Shown in pieces: positions 1 through 11,700 of a stretch of DNA of 64,000 nt (the first letter of the stretch is position 1; each line of letters opens with the position of its first letter). The position numbers and the translations under genes were made by a program. Source of the stretch: Epichloe hybrida (lineage: Eukaryota > Ascomycota > Sordariomycetes > Hypocreales > Clavicipitaceae); the NCBI GenBank assembly GCA_019022495.1, contig JAFEKR010000002.1:1798001-1862000 (forward strand), in the 5' to 3' direction. The notes beneath the pieces are model-generated. The model ran no database searches. It was given only the letters and a program-made list of their open reading frames with translations, and had not been told where the DNA came from.

Positions 1-3000
1 AATACTTAGCCTAATCTTTATTACTTCTAATAATAAAGTAATTACTACTATTTTTTTCTTATTATATACTTACTACTTACTATAAGTAAAGAAAAGATAT
101 TTTATTATTACTAGATATCTCTAGTATTTATACTTCTAATATATAATTATAGGTAAATACACTTTAATCTAGTCTATACTTAAAATTATCCCTTTACTTA
201 TATTAGTAATAAAGTAACTAACTTAATAAACCTTTATAAATCCTATACTATTTTTTATCTTTATTAATTTTTTTAAGATTTCTTAATATTAAATTACTTT
301 TTTACTTATACTCTCTAGTATTTTATTTAATTAGATTATATTTTTCTAATCCTTTTTTAATAATAATTTTAGATAAATTATTAAAGACTATATACTTATA
401 TTAAATAGCGCTTATATAGCTAACTACTAATTATCTTATTATAGAGATACCTATATCCTTATTTTATTATCTATAAGGTACTTTATAGTAAGATTATATT
501 CCTAGGTTTATACTAATTAAACTAGTATTATATTAGGAAATATAGCTTTATTACTACTTTTACTATACTTTTTAGTTATATACCTAGTACTTTTATAAGT
601 AAAATAATCTAATGCTTAATAAGCTAGTAATATATACCTAGGCTTTTTATATTTATAGTATACTAGGGATAATTTTTTCCCTTAATCTTTACTTTATTAC
701 TATACTTTATTTATAAGTAATATAAAATAAGAGTATTATCTCTTTCTTTTAAAGTCTTAACTTTTTTTATTACTTTAGCCTAAGCCTATTATAACCTTTG
801 CTTTCTTACCTTAGCCTTATAGTTAGCTTTAGGTTATTAAAATCTCTTAACTAATTATTTACTTTCTTATAGTATTATTTAAGCTATTTAAAAAGATTAT
901 AATTCTTAGATATATAGGGATTTCTTTAAGTAACTTAGCTTTTATCTTATCCTAGGCTTATATAAAGGATTAAAATAATTAGTTATTTTTATATTTAAGA
1001 TTTAGTAATAATCTTATTACTTCTAAGTGTTTTATACTTATATTTATTATTCTAGTTTTTAGCTATTCTAGAAAATTTACCTAGGTAATTAATAAATAAT
1101 TTATATACCTATCTATAGCTATATAATATATTTACTATTAATTTATATTACTAGCTAGGTAGCTACCTATATATACTACCTTAGTTATATTATCCTTTAA
1201 GGTATAGTAATTTAATTTAAATAATATATTTAAGTTTACTAAGAAATTCTATAGGCTTTTATATATTTTCTCTTTATATATAAGTATTTTTATCTATATT
1301 TTAATAAGACTACCTAACTATATAATTACTACTAAGTTACTATAAACTATAGGTAAAATTATAGCTAATATTTAAGGGGTAATTATAAGTCTAGATTAAG
1401 GGGTAATTATAGGTCTAGTTTAAGGTCTAGCTAATCCTAGATTTACCTTAAGCTCTCTAATTTATACCTTTATTTATAAGACCTCTTATCTTCTCTAAAG
1501 GTAATATAGCTTAGCTTATATAACCTTATAGTATTATTATAATACCCTTTTTTCTTTAGTTATATTATCTATACCTTTACCTAAATTAGGATTAAGTAGT
1601 ATTTATTATACCTTATTATTATCTATGGTTTTAGATTATAGGGGTTCTTTAACTTCTTAATTATCTATAGCTTTATTATTATAAGGTACTAATATATTTC
1701 TTATAAATCTTTAAAGCATTAGCTATATAATAATCTAGCTAATAGTTTATATCCTTAAAAAGGTTAAGAGAGATTAATTTATTATAGCTTATACTAAAAG
1801 GTTATAAATAAAGTAATAGCTAAGACTATTATAATTACTACTAGATAAATACTAGCTAGGGGTAAGTATATAAAGGTTTTAATCTCTAACCTAGCACTAA
1901 TAATATATATAGTCTTTAATAAATAACCTGCTTTATAAGCATATAGCTATCTTATAGCTAGCTAGCCTCTTTGTTATTTATATAGCTTAAAGGTTCTTTA
2001 AAGACCCGCTTTAATGAACATCCTATCTCTAACCTCTGCGCTCCTGACATTCGAACCCTCTTTAATGTAAACTTTAGAATAGGGGCTCCTTTTTGTGAGG
2101 CCCCACTTGTGAGGCGCTGTGTACGGGGCCCGCAAGAGAGGTCGAGGTCCTAGGTGACAGGTCTTATAACCGGTTGTAAGGTGCAATGTTAGCAACGGCT
2201 AGCATTGGCGGATCTTTTAGTCTATTAGTGTTATGGACTAGCCCCTAGGCAACTGCGATAGAGCGTTAATATAATATTAAGAAACTTAAGAAAAGAAAGA
2301 AGGAAGGTAAAAGACCTATCCTTACTAGTGCCCCTTATACCCCTTAGCTACTTTATATTAGCCCCCTTTTTATCCTTACTTATTTACACTATAGTAAATA
2401 CTTAGGTAAAGCCTAAGCCCTTATATATACCCTTACTCCTCCCCCTCTCTTACTAACCTTAACTATAGTTTTCTTACTATTATATAAGTTATATATAATA
2501 TAAAAACATATTATTATTATTTATAAGCTATTAATTTATTAGGATATATATAAGTATTACCTTACTTCTAATATAATATAAAGGCTATTAATTAGTATTT
2601 AGCTTTAGGTAATATATATAATATATTCTCCTAGCCTTATATTATTATTATAATAACTTTAGCTTTACCCTTACTAGTTTATAACTTATCCCCTATAGGT
2701 ATAATCCCTTATTAAAACTATTTTATTTATTTTTATTATATAACTTTACTTTCCTTATATAATTACCTTTCCTTAAATATTATAGTATTATTACTTTTTC
2801 TTATTTTATTATCTAAAATACCCTTTATTTCTTTATTAAACTCTTACTAAATATACCTTAATATAGTATTACTAGTTATATTCCTTTATATAATATAGCT
2901 ACTTTTATTATACTAACTATAAGGTTTATTAGTAAGTTCCTTATTAAGAGAAACTTAAATAATAAGAAGTATATTACTTCTAAGGTAATATTTTAACCCT

Positions 3001-4246
3001 ATAAGCTATATATTAAAAAATACCTTACTATAAGTATATTAAATTATTACCCTCCTAAAAGTAATAAGTCTTACCTCTTATATTAGTAAAACTATATAAC
3101 CTATATTTAGTTAACTAGGTTTTTATTAGCTAACCCTTAACTTTATTATTATTTAAAGAATATTAAAGCTATAATTACCTTAAGTATATATATTATTACC
3201 CCTAGTATTACTAAGACTATAATAATAAAAAAGAAAATACTAATACTTTCTTAAAGCTTTTATACTTTTATTAGCTAATAAACTGTACTTTTAAACTAAG
3301 CCTAGTTTTATTTAGCACTAGTTTATTTAGCCCTTAGGCTATTTCCCTTTACTAACTTCTTTATTATAAATTTAACTAGACTTAAGGTTATTCCCTTTAA
3401 AAATAATAATCCCTTTAGTAAATATAGTATAAGAAACTTTATATAGTAAGTTATTAGTATTTTATTCTAGTAAAACTAGTAGCTTATAGGTAGTATAAAC
3501 TCTATATACTAAGAATTTTATAATTAGTTTATATACTTTCTTAAGGCTCTTTTACCTTATTACTATAGTAATAACTAAAGCTATTTATAATATATTAAAT
3601 CTAGTAATAATTTACTTTTTTATTACTACTAAGAACACTTTTATCTTAGAACTTAATTTAGTCTAAGTAATTATTATACTAATTATACTATAAGTAATAG
3701 TAATTATCCTAGAAGTAAGGCACTTCTAGCTTATACTTATTTTATGCCCCTTAATTACTAGTTCTCTTTTATTATCTAGTATTAAAGTAACTATTAAGTC
3801 TATTATAATATAATCCTTATCCTTAGTAAGCATAAGGTAACTCTAATTATAATTTTATTTAAAGATAATAATAACTTTACTAATAATATAAGTAATAACT
3901 ATAATATAGTAAATAAAGGATTTTAAGTATATTTTAGTAGTAAATAAGAAGTAATAGGTTATAAAATAAGTATACCTTATATACTAGTAAAATAACTTTA
4001 GGTTTATTTTAAAGGTTAATATAAAATAATAAGTTATATAATAGGCATACCTTATATACTAGTAAAGGTCTTTATAAGTAAATAAGTAATTTATAATTAA
4101 TTTAGTTTATTATTATATTATACATTTCCTTACTTTACTTTAAACTTATTAAGGGCTTATATTTATATTATACTCTTTAGTAATTCTTATATTAGCTATA
4201 TATAACTTACTTACTTAATAAGTATATTATATCTCTTACCTTAGCC
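1..4246. other. AT-rich RIP-degraded transposon debris, no gene
   Basis: The stretch is almost entirely A/T with TA dinucleotides dominating and stops in every frame every few codons. No open frame longer than about 60 codons looks like protein. This is what heavy repeat-induced point mutation leaves of transposon DNA. Some minus-strand stretches around 900-1,300 read, if stops are ignored, like a gag-type helical protein, but I cannot assign a family. One block (about 2,000-2,275) is much less mutated and is listed separately. Confidence 0.7.
2000..2275. other. Little-mutated GC-richer block inside RIP-degraded DNA
   Basis: This roughly 275-bp block keeps CpG and CpA sites and runs such as GGGGCCCGC, while everything around it is RIP-degraded. 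It holds TGTTAGCAACGG near 2,187, which could be the start of an LTR, but I find no second copy in the window, so this is a guess. A 65-codon open frame on the minus strand looks like chance. It may be an LTR or other non-coding transposon end, or a later insertion. Confidence 0.35.
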
Positions 4247-5119
4247 TAGAGTATTGTTTGTATTGTATTTATTGTATTTTTTCGGAAAAATTTGTATTTA
4301 TATTGTATTTGAAAAAATTTGTATTTATTATATTATATTGTATTAAATACAAATTATTTTGTAGTGTAATTAGTGTAGTAACTACACTAACTACAAATAA
4401 TACAAATGTATTGTTAGGTAAAAAAAAAAAGTGGGACTTTTTATTAGCTAAGGTTATTATTAGGATTAAAAGAGAATTAGTTAATAGAAACCTTTTATTA
4501 TTAGCTATTTTATCTAATTAGTTATATAATTTATAATATTATATTATTTTAAACATTTTACTATAACTAGTGTTATATATAATATTATAACTTTTTAATA
4601 ATACTATTATACTTATTACTTTATTTTACTAATATAACTTTAAGAAAAACCTTCTAATTATTTTATTTACTATTATTAGGAATTATTTTATATTTCTTTT
4701 ATTAATTTAATTAAAAAATACCCTAAACTAATATAATTAAATTAAATTAGAAATCTAAATAAATATCTATAAGTTAATAGACTATATACTTAGTACTTAA
4801 ATATTATTATTAATAAAATAAGAACTTAAAAAAAGCTTAAACTATTTATTTACTATTTAAACTAATTAAATATTACTTTAAGCTTTATAATTCTAAAGCT
4901 TTAAGAAGTTATATATAGTAACTTTATATATCTTATTATAATAATATATAAAGAAAGAATATAATAGAAAATATTTATAATATTTTAATAGATTCTTAAT
5001 AGTATATTTTAGTTACCCTATATAGCTTAAATAAGCTATAGAAATAAGTTTAACTTATTTTTAAAAATAATAGTAAGACTAACTTTTATATAATATACTA
5101 TACTTATTATAAGGTATAT

Positions 5120-5640
5120 AGACACAAGGGGGTTTTTCTTCCTAGTATAGGGTTTTCCCTCTTAACCAGAGCTTTGCACTACACTACATCTTGTAGTTTT
5201 TTTTTTCTAACAAATAATTAATATCTAATCTTAGAAAATACATATAGATATAAAACTTCTATTTTTAAATAGCTAACTTAAAAACTACAGTGTAGTTACA
5301 TATAAAAGTGGGTCTAAAAGTGGATCCTTCGGCCATAAATTAGAAAAACTACATTTCACTACATTTTAGCACTTAAAAACACTACAAATGTAGTATTTCC
5401 AATTTGTGGGCCTAGGGCCCACTTTCGGACCCCCATTTATATATAGTATTTTTCTTAGAATTTTACTCTATAGGATTACGTGATTTTTAGGATAATAACT
5501 TTAATAACTAGCTAGATATAAAATTAAACAAAAAAACTACACAAAAAACTACACTACACGAGTGTGAAGCTCTGCTCTTAACTAAGCGGTTGGAGTACTA
5601 GGACTAGCTACTTAATTAGCTATCTAGCGTAAAGAATATA
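5120..5640 (+). mobile_element. Severely 5'-truncated LINE copy (3' end only), split by a MITE
   Basis: The sequence from AGACACAAGGGGG to GCGTAAAGAATATA matches the last about 110 bp of the large LINE at 33,607-33,716 and of the minus-strand copy at 40,389-40,498. All three end at GCGTAAAGAATATA, followed by different AT tails. Shared 3' ends with ragged 5' ends are typical of target-primed reverse transcription. A 408-bp MITE splits this copy after CTCTTAAC, which is duplicated on both sides of the MITE. Confidence 0.7.
5167..5574. mobile_element. MITE 1 (408 bp, 8-bp target duplication CTCTTAAC)
   Basis: Termini are CAGAGCTTTG and AAGCTCTG in inverted orientation. The octamer CTCTTAAC lies at 5,159-5,166 and again at 5,575-5,582. 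It is homologous to MITE 2 (7,747-8,156) and MITE 3 (37,560-37,969). It shares their internal inverted block beginning GTGGGTCTAAAAGTGGA and the following arm AATTAGAAAAACTACATTT. There is no coding capacity. TIR type and 8-bp duplication point to the hAT group; the mobilising transposase is not in this window. Confidence 0.85.
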
Positions 5641-5654
5641 TATATACTTATTAT

Positions 5655-5955
5655 AACAGATTTAATAACTTTAATAACTTTAATAACCTTAATAACCTTA
5701 ATAACCTTAATAACCTTAATAACCTTAATTACTATTATTACTATTATTACTATTATTACTATTATTACTATTATTACTATTATTACTATTATTACTATTA
5801 TTACTATTATTACTATTATTACTATTATTGCTATTATTACTATTATTACTATTATTACTATTATTACTATTATTACTATTATTACTATTATTACTATTAT
5901 TACTATTATTACTATTATTACTATTATTACTATTATTACTATTATTACTATTATC
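5655..5955. repeat. 9-mer microsatellite (AATAACCTT)n then (ATTACTATT)n
   Basis: A run of ACTTTAATA/CCTTAATAA units passes near 5,728 into about 25 copies of ATTACTATT, ending near 5,955. One interruption (GCT) lies near 5,830. Shorter versions of the same array occur at the same relative place in copies B (10,590-10,665), C (about 27,675-27,745) and D (32,625-32,700). The array is therefore part of the transposon family. A frame that reads as poly-leucine here is only a translation of the repeat. Confidence 0.9.
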
Positions 5956-6170
5956 TTACTTTTATTATCATTTTAAAAAACATAAAAAAGAAAACATTTT
6001 TATGATATTAATATTTTTAAAAACCTTAAAATACTAAGTTATTAAAAACTATAGCTTTTACTATAGTAATTTACTTATAATTACTAGTATTTATATTTTA
6101 TTTATTTATTAGTGATATATATTTTATTAAACTTTAACACTAATAATATTCTAAGTAATATTAGTATTTT

Positions 6171-7194
6171 AAGCTATTCTAAGCTATTCTAATCTACTCT
6201 AAGCTATTCTAAGCTATTCTAAGCTATTCCAAGCTATTCTAAGCTATTCCAAGCTAATATAAGCTATTCTAAGCTATTATAAGCTATTGTAAGCTATAAT
6301 ATACTATTATAACCTAATATATGCTATTATAAGCTAATATAAGCTAACATAAGCTAATATAAGCTATTCTAAGCTATTCTAAGCTATTCTAAGCTATTCT
6401 AAGCTATTCTAAGCTAACCTAAGCTATTCTAAGCTAGTAGAAGCTATTAGAAGCTATTCTAAGCTATTATAAGCTATTCTAAGCTATTCTAAGCTAGTAG
6501 AAGCTATTAGAAGCTAATATAAGCTATTTTTAGCTATTCTAAGCTAACCTAAGCTATTCAAAGCTAGTAGAAGCTATGAGAAGCTATTCTAAGCTATTAT
6601 AAGCTATTCTAAGCTATTCTAAGCTATTCTAAGCTAGTAGAAGCTATTAGAAGCTAATATAAGCTATTACAAGCTATTCTAAGCTAGTATAAGCTATTTG
6701 AAGTTATTATAAGCTAATATAAACTATGTTAAGCTATCTTAAGCTGTTCTAAGTAATTATAAAGTTATTATAAGCTAATATAAGCTATGTTAAAGCTATT
6801 ATAAGCTATTATAAGCTATATTAAGCTAGTATAAGCTATGTTAAAGCTATTATAAGCTATATTAAGCTAGTATAAGCTAGTATAAGCTAGTATACGCTAT
6901 CTTAAGCTAGTGTAAGCTAGTATAAGCTAGTATAAGCCAGTATAAGCTATCTTGAGCTAGTATAAGCTAGTATAAGCTAGTATAAGCTAGTATAAGCTAG
7001 TATAAGCTATCTTAAGCTAGTGTAAGCTAGTATAAGCTATTCTAAGCTATTATAAGCTATTATAAGCTATTCTAAGCTAGTAGAAGCTATTAGAACCTAA
7101 TATAAGCTATTTTAAGCTATTCTAAGCTAATATAAGCTAACATAAGCTAATATAAGCTATTCTAAGCTATTCTAAGCTATAATAACCTATAATA
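6171..7194. repeat. Decamer satellite AAGCTATTCT/AAGCTATTAT, about 100 units
   Basis: About 1 kb of near-continuous 10-bp units with the core AAGCTA and a variable tail (TTCT, TTAT, ATAT, GTAG, GTAT). Blocks of similar variants are grouped, for example TAAGCTAGTA around 6,950-7,020, suggesting local expansion and homogenisation. Occasional 9- or 11-bp units break the phase. It is the longest version of the array found in all five long-TIR elements of the window. Confidence 0.95.
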
Positions 7195-7746
7195 AGGTAC
7201 TTGTAGTAAGCTAATTAGTAGTTTATTTTATGTAATTACTTTAGTTTACAGTTTTTTTTTAAATAAGTAATAATAATAATTTATAGAAATAGAAAACAAT
7301 TAATAAAAATAGTAAATAATATAATAAGAAGGTTTTTCTTTAAGCTATATTAGGAAAATAAAGTATTAAGTATAGTAGTATTATTAAAAAGTTATAATAT
7401 TATATATAACCCTAGTTATAGTAAAATTAACAAAATAGTATAATATTATAAATTATATAACTAATTAGATAAAATAGCTAATAATATAAGGGTTTTATTA
7501 ACTAATTTTCTATTAATCCTAATAATAACCTTAGTTAATAAAAAGTTATACTTTTTTTTTACCTAACAATACATTTGTATTGTTTGTAGTTAGTGTAGTT
7601 ACTACAAATTAATTTGTATTTATTATATTTACTACAAAATAATTTATATTGTATTTTATTTGTATTGTATTTTGTATTATATTATATTTAATACAATACA
7701 ATACACATTGTAGTGCAATACTCTAATTGTAATGCAATGCTCTAAG

Positions 7747-8156
7747 CAGAGTATTGCATTACAATTGATTTGTAGTGTATTTTTTATTTAACAAATAATA
7801 TATATCTAATCTTAGAAAATATGTAGAGATATAAAACTTCTTTTTTTAAATAGATAACTAAAAAACTACAATGTAGTTATATATAAAAGTGGGTCTAAAA
7901 GTGGACCCCTCGCCTATAAATTAGAAAAACTACATTTTACTACATTTTAGCACTAGAAATACACTACAAATGTAGTTTTTCTAATTTACAGGCGAGGGGT
8001 CCACTTTTAGACCCACTTGTATATATAGTATTTTTCTTAGGATTTATCTCTATAGTATTACGTAATTTATAGGATAATCTATTTAATTACAAGCTAGCTA
8101 TAAAATTAAATGTAAAAACTACAAAACACACTACACTAACTACAAACAATACTCTG
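7747..8156. mobile_element. MITE 2 (410 bp, 8-bp target duplication GCTCTAAG)
   Basis: Starts CAGAGTATTG and ends CAATACTCTG; GCTCTAAG is repeated at 7,739-7,746 and 8,157-8,164. The core is a foldback: the arm starting near 7,887 (GTGGGTCTAAAAGTGG, then CCCCTCGCC) is repeated in reverse complement up to about 8,018 (GGCGAGGGG, then CCACTTTTAGACCCAC), with a short loop around 7,945-7,965. No protein is encoded. It lies just right of the right end of copy A. Confidence 0.9.
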
Positions 8157-8904
8157 GCTCTAAGTATAGTGTAGTAAATACTACATTACACTACAAATAC
8201 TACAAATATAGTATTAGTTAAAAAAAGTGGAGTATTATATAGTTTTATAATATTCCTTAGATTTTTCTTAATTAAGTTAATATTAGCTGTTTTTTTATTA
8301 TAATTTAGTTATTTAGTTATAAATTCTTAAAGTTTAAGATTATTTAGATTATTCAGCTAATTATAGGTATATAGAAGCTAAATATAGTATGTTTTAGTTT
8401 ATAATTATAACCTTTTTTTTTCCTTTATTATAGAGGTTATTTTATCTTAACATCTTTTTCTTTAGATTTACTATTTATTTTAGTATGCTTTTTTTACTTA
8501 AAATATAGGAATTACCCTAAAGAAATTATTTTTTATTATATATAAATAAGACTAAAACTCTAATAATATTATATATATATATATAACTATCTTATTAATA
8601 AGAGAATATTAAAATTTAACTAATAAAGAAGTTCCTAGTAATATAGCTATTTTATTAGAGTTATAAATAATTATATTAACTTTAAGGGTTTTTTTAGTAA
8701 AAGGAATAGTAAAAGTACTTAGTAAAGTTACTTAAAAAGAACTTAAATATTTAATAATAGATTTAATAAATGTATATAATGAATTTTCCTTAGTATTAAA
8801 GTTATTAAAAAATAAGCTTTAAAAGTAAGTTAAATAATATATATTATCTTTAGTTTCCTTACTTAGTAATATAGTTTTTTCTAAAAATAGGGTTAAAGGT
8901 AGGT

Positions 8905-9265
8905 CTAAAAGTAGGTCCTTATAACTATTAGTAACTTCTTTATAGCTTTCTTACTTAAATATATAATTTTTACTTTAAGAGAGAAATTTATTTAAAAGTG
9001 GGTCCTTATAACTATAAGTAACTTCTTTATAGCTTTCTTACTTAAATACATGATTTTTACTTAAAAATAGAATTTTATATAAAAGTGGGTCTATAAGTGG
9101 GTCCTTATACCTATAGTTAACTTCTTTATAGCTTTCTTGCTTAAATGTAAGATTTTTACTTAAAAAGAGGAATTTTTATAAAAGTGAGTCTATAAGTGAG
9201 TCTTTATAACTATAGGTAACTTCTCTATAGCTTTCTTACTTATATATATGATTTTTACTTAAAGG
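8905..9265. repeat. Four imperfect tandem units of about 85 bp
   Basis: Four successive blocks contain GGTCCTTATA, then AACTTCTTTATAGCTTTC and ATTTTTACTT. Spacing is roughly 80-90 bp and divergence increases from unit to unit. They lie between MITE 2 and long-TIR copy B. The GTGGGTCTAAAAGTGG-like start of each unit resembles the palindrome arm of the MITEs, so the array may have grown from a MITE end. Confidence 0.7.
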
Positions 9266-9412
9266 AGATACTTATTAATACTAATAGCTAATAAATTTAT
9301 AAGCTATTATAAGCTATTATAAGCTATTATAAGCTATTATAATTTATTTATTTTCTAAATACTACAAATACTACAAAATACTACAAATACTACATATAGT
9401 AAAAAAATTTCC

Positions 9413-9674
9413 TTATAGTGTAGTATGTAGTGTAGTGTAGTATGTAGTGTAATGTAGTATATAGTGTAATGTAGTATATAGTGTAGTGTAGTATGTAATG
9501 TAGTGTAGTATATAGTGTAATGTAATATATAGTGTAGTGTAATATGTAATGTAGTGTAGTATATAGTGTAGTGTAGTATATAGTGTAGTGTAGTATATAG
9601 TGTAGTGTAGTATATAGTGTAGTGTAGTATGTAGTGTAGTGTAGTATGTAGTGTAGTGTAGTATGTAGTGTAGT
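9413..9674. repeat. GTGTAGTATGTA-type tandem repeat
   Basis: About 260 bp made of GTAGTGTAGTATGTA / GTGTAGTATATA variants, roughly 15 bp per unit. It runs directly into long-TIR copy B, whose target duplication AGTGTAGT was taken from this array. A short AAGCTATTAT array (9,298-9,341) lies just upstream. Confidence 0.85.
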
Positions 9675-11692
9675 CAGAGTATTGTTTGTAGTGTAGTTAG
9701 TGTAGTTTTTAGGAAAAATTTGTATTTATAGTGTAGTTTTTTTTTTCTTATAGTTGGTGTAGTGTAGTTTTTTTTTATTTATAGTGTAGTGTATTGTAGT
9801 TTTTTTTTGCTTATAGTGTAGTGTAGTTAGTGTAGTTACTAACTACACTAACTACAAAAACTATAATATAGTGTTAGTAAAAAAAAAGTGGGCCTTTTTA
9901 TTATATAATGTTATTATAAGGATTAAAAGAAAGCTAGTTATATAGAAGCTTTTATTATTACCTATTTTACTTAATTAGTTATAGAATTTATAATATTTAC
10001 TTTTTTTTAAGAATTTTACTATAACTAGGGTTATTTATAATATTATACCTTTTTAATAATACTATTATACTTATTACTTTATTTTACTAATATAACTTTA
10101 AGAAAAACCTTCTAATTATTTTATTTACTATTATTATTAATTATTTTATATTTTTATTATTAATTTAATTAAAAAATACCCTAAACTAATATAATTAAAT
10201 TAAATTAGAAATCTTAATAAATATATAAAAGTTAATAGAATATATACTTAGTACTTTAATATTATTATTAATATAATAAGAACTTAAAAAAAGCTTAAAC
10301 TATTTATTTACTATTTAAACTAATTAAATATTACTTTAAGCTTTATAATTCTAAAGCTTTAAGAAATTATATATAGTAACTTTATATATCTTATTATAAT
10401 AATATATAAAGAAAGAATATAATAGACTAATATTTATAATTTATTAATAGATAACTAATAGTATTATTTTAATTACCCTATATAGCTTAAATAAGCTATA
10501 AAAAATAAGTTGAAATTGTTTTTAAAAATAATACTAGGACTTAGTTTTATATAATATACTATACTTATTATAAAAGCTTTAATAACTTTTATAACCTTAA
10601 TTACTATTATTACTATAATTACTATAATTACTATTATTACTATTATTACTATAATTACTATTATTTCACTTTTATTATTATTTTAAAAAAACATAAAAGA
10701 GAAAACATTTTTATAATATTAATATTTTTAAAAACCTTAGAATACTAAGTTATTAAAAACTATAGCTTTTACTATAGTAATTTACTTATAATTACTAGTA
10801 TTTATATTTAAGTTATTTATTTATTATTTATTTATTATTAAACTTTAACACTAATAATATTATAAGTAATCTTAGTAATCTTAGTAATCTTAGTAATACT
10901 AGTAATCTTAGTAATATTAGTATTATAAGCTATTATAAGCTATTATAAGCTATTATAAGCTATTATAAGCTATTATAAGCTATTATAAGCTATTATAAGC
11001 TATTATAAGCTATTATAAGCTATTATAAGCTATAATAAGCTATTATAAGCTATTATAAGCTATAATAAGATATAATAAGCTACTTATATTAAGTTTACTA
11101 GTAGTTTTTTTATAGTTTTTTTAAAATAAGTAATAATAATAATTTCTAGAAATATAAAATAATTTCTAGAAATAGTAAATAATATAATAAAAAGGTTTTT
11201 CTTTAAGTTATATTAGGGAAATAAAGTATTAAGTTAAATAGTATTATTAAAAAGTATAATATTATATATAACCTTACTTAGTTATAATAAAATTATAAAA
11301 ATAATATAATATTATAAATTCTATAACTAATTTAATAAAATAGGTAATAATAAAAGCTTTTATATAACTAGCTTTCTTCTAACCTTATAAATACTAATAA
11401 CTAATAAAAAGTCTAATACTATATTTATAGTGTTTATAGTTAGTGTAGTTTAGGAAAAAAAATTTGTAGTGTAATGTATTATAGTTTTTTTTTTATAGTT
11501 AGTATAGTGTAGTTTTTTTTTCCTTATAGTTAGTGTAGTTTATAGTGTAGTGTAGTTTATAGTGTAGTGTAGTTTATAGTGTAGTGTAGTTTATAGTGTA
11601 GTGTAGTTTATAGTGTAGTGTAGTTTATAGTGTAATTACTACACCACACTACAAATACTACACTACACTACACGTTTTAGTGCAATACTCTG
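9675..11692. mobile_element. Long-TIR satellite-bearing element, copy B (TSD AGTGTAGT)
   Basis: Begins CAGAGTATTGTTTG and ends TGCAATACTCTG. AGTGTAGT is present at 9,667-9,674 and 11,693-11,700. Several hundred bases at each end are inverted copies of each other, for example AACCTTCTAATTATTTTA at 10,107 against TAATATAATAAAAAGG near 11,170. The middle has a short 9-mer array (10,590-10,665) and a clean decamer array (10,924-11,073). It encodes nothing. Length is 2,018 bp. Confidence 0.85.
10924..11073. repeat. Decamer array TATAAGCTAT, about 15 units, near-perfect
   Basis: Units of TATAAGCTAT repeat with almost no variation apart from three ATAATAAGCT variants near the end. This is the same satellite as at 6,171-7,194 but short and homogeneous, inside long-TIR copy B. 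Confidence 0.95.
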
Positions 11693-11700
11693 AGTGTAGT

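Larger units (their letters stand above)
4247..7725. mobile_element. Long-TIR, satellite-bearing non-autonomous DNA transposon, copy A
   Basis: The left end reads TAGAGTATTGTTTG (first base probably C before mutation) and the right end reads GTGCAATACTCTA. Inside both ends lies a further inverted match of several hundred bases, for example TTATTATTAGGATTAAAAG at 4,453 against TTAATCCTAATAATAACC at 7,513. Between the arms are a 9-mer microsatellite and a 1-kb decamer satellite. It carries a MITE (5,167-5,574) and a short LINE 3' end (5,120-5,640). Copies B to E have 8-bp target duplications; here I could not match one, so the right border is uncertain. No transposase is present. Confidence 0.65.

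Noticed and set aside
5828..6037. Open frame coding a long poly-leucine protein
   Set aside because: It is a translation of the (ATTACTATT)n microsatellite and has no independent support.
6171..7194. Possible CRISPR-like repeat array
   Set aside because: Units are contiguous 10-mers with no unique spacers, and the DNA is fungal.
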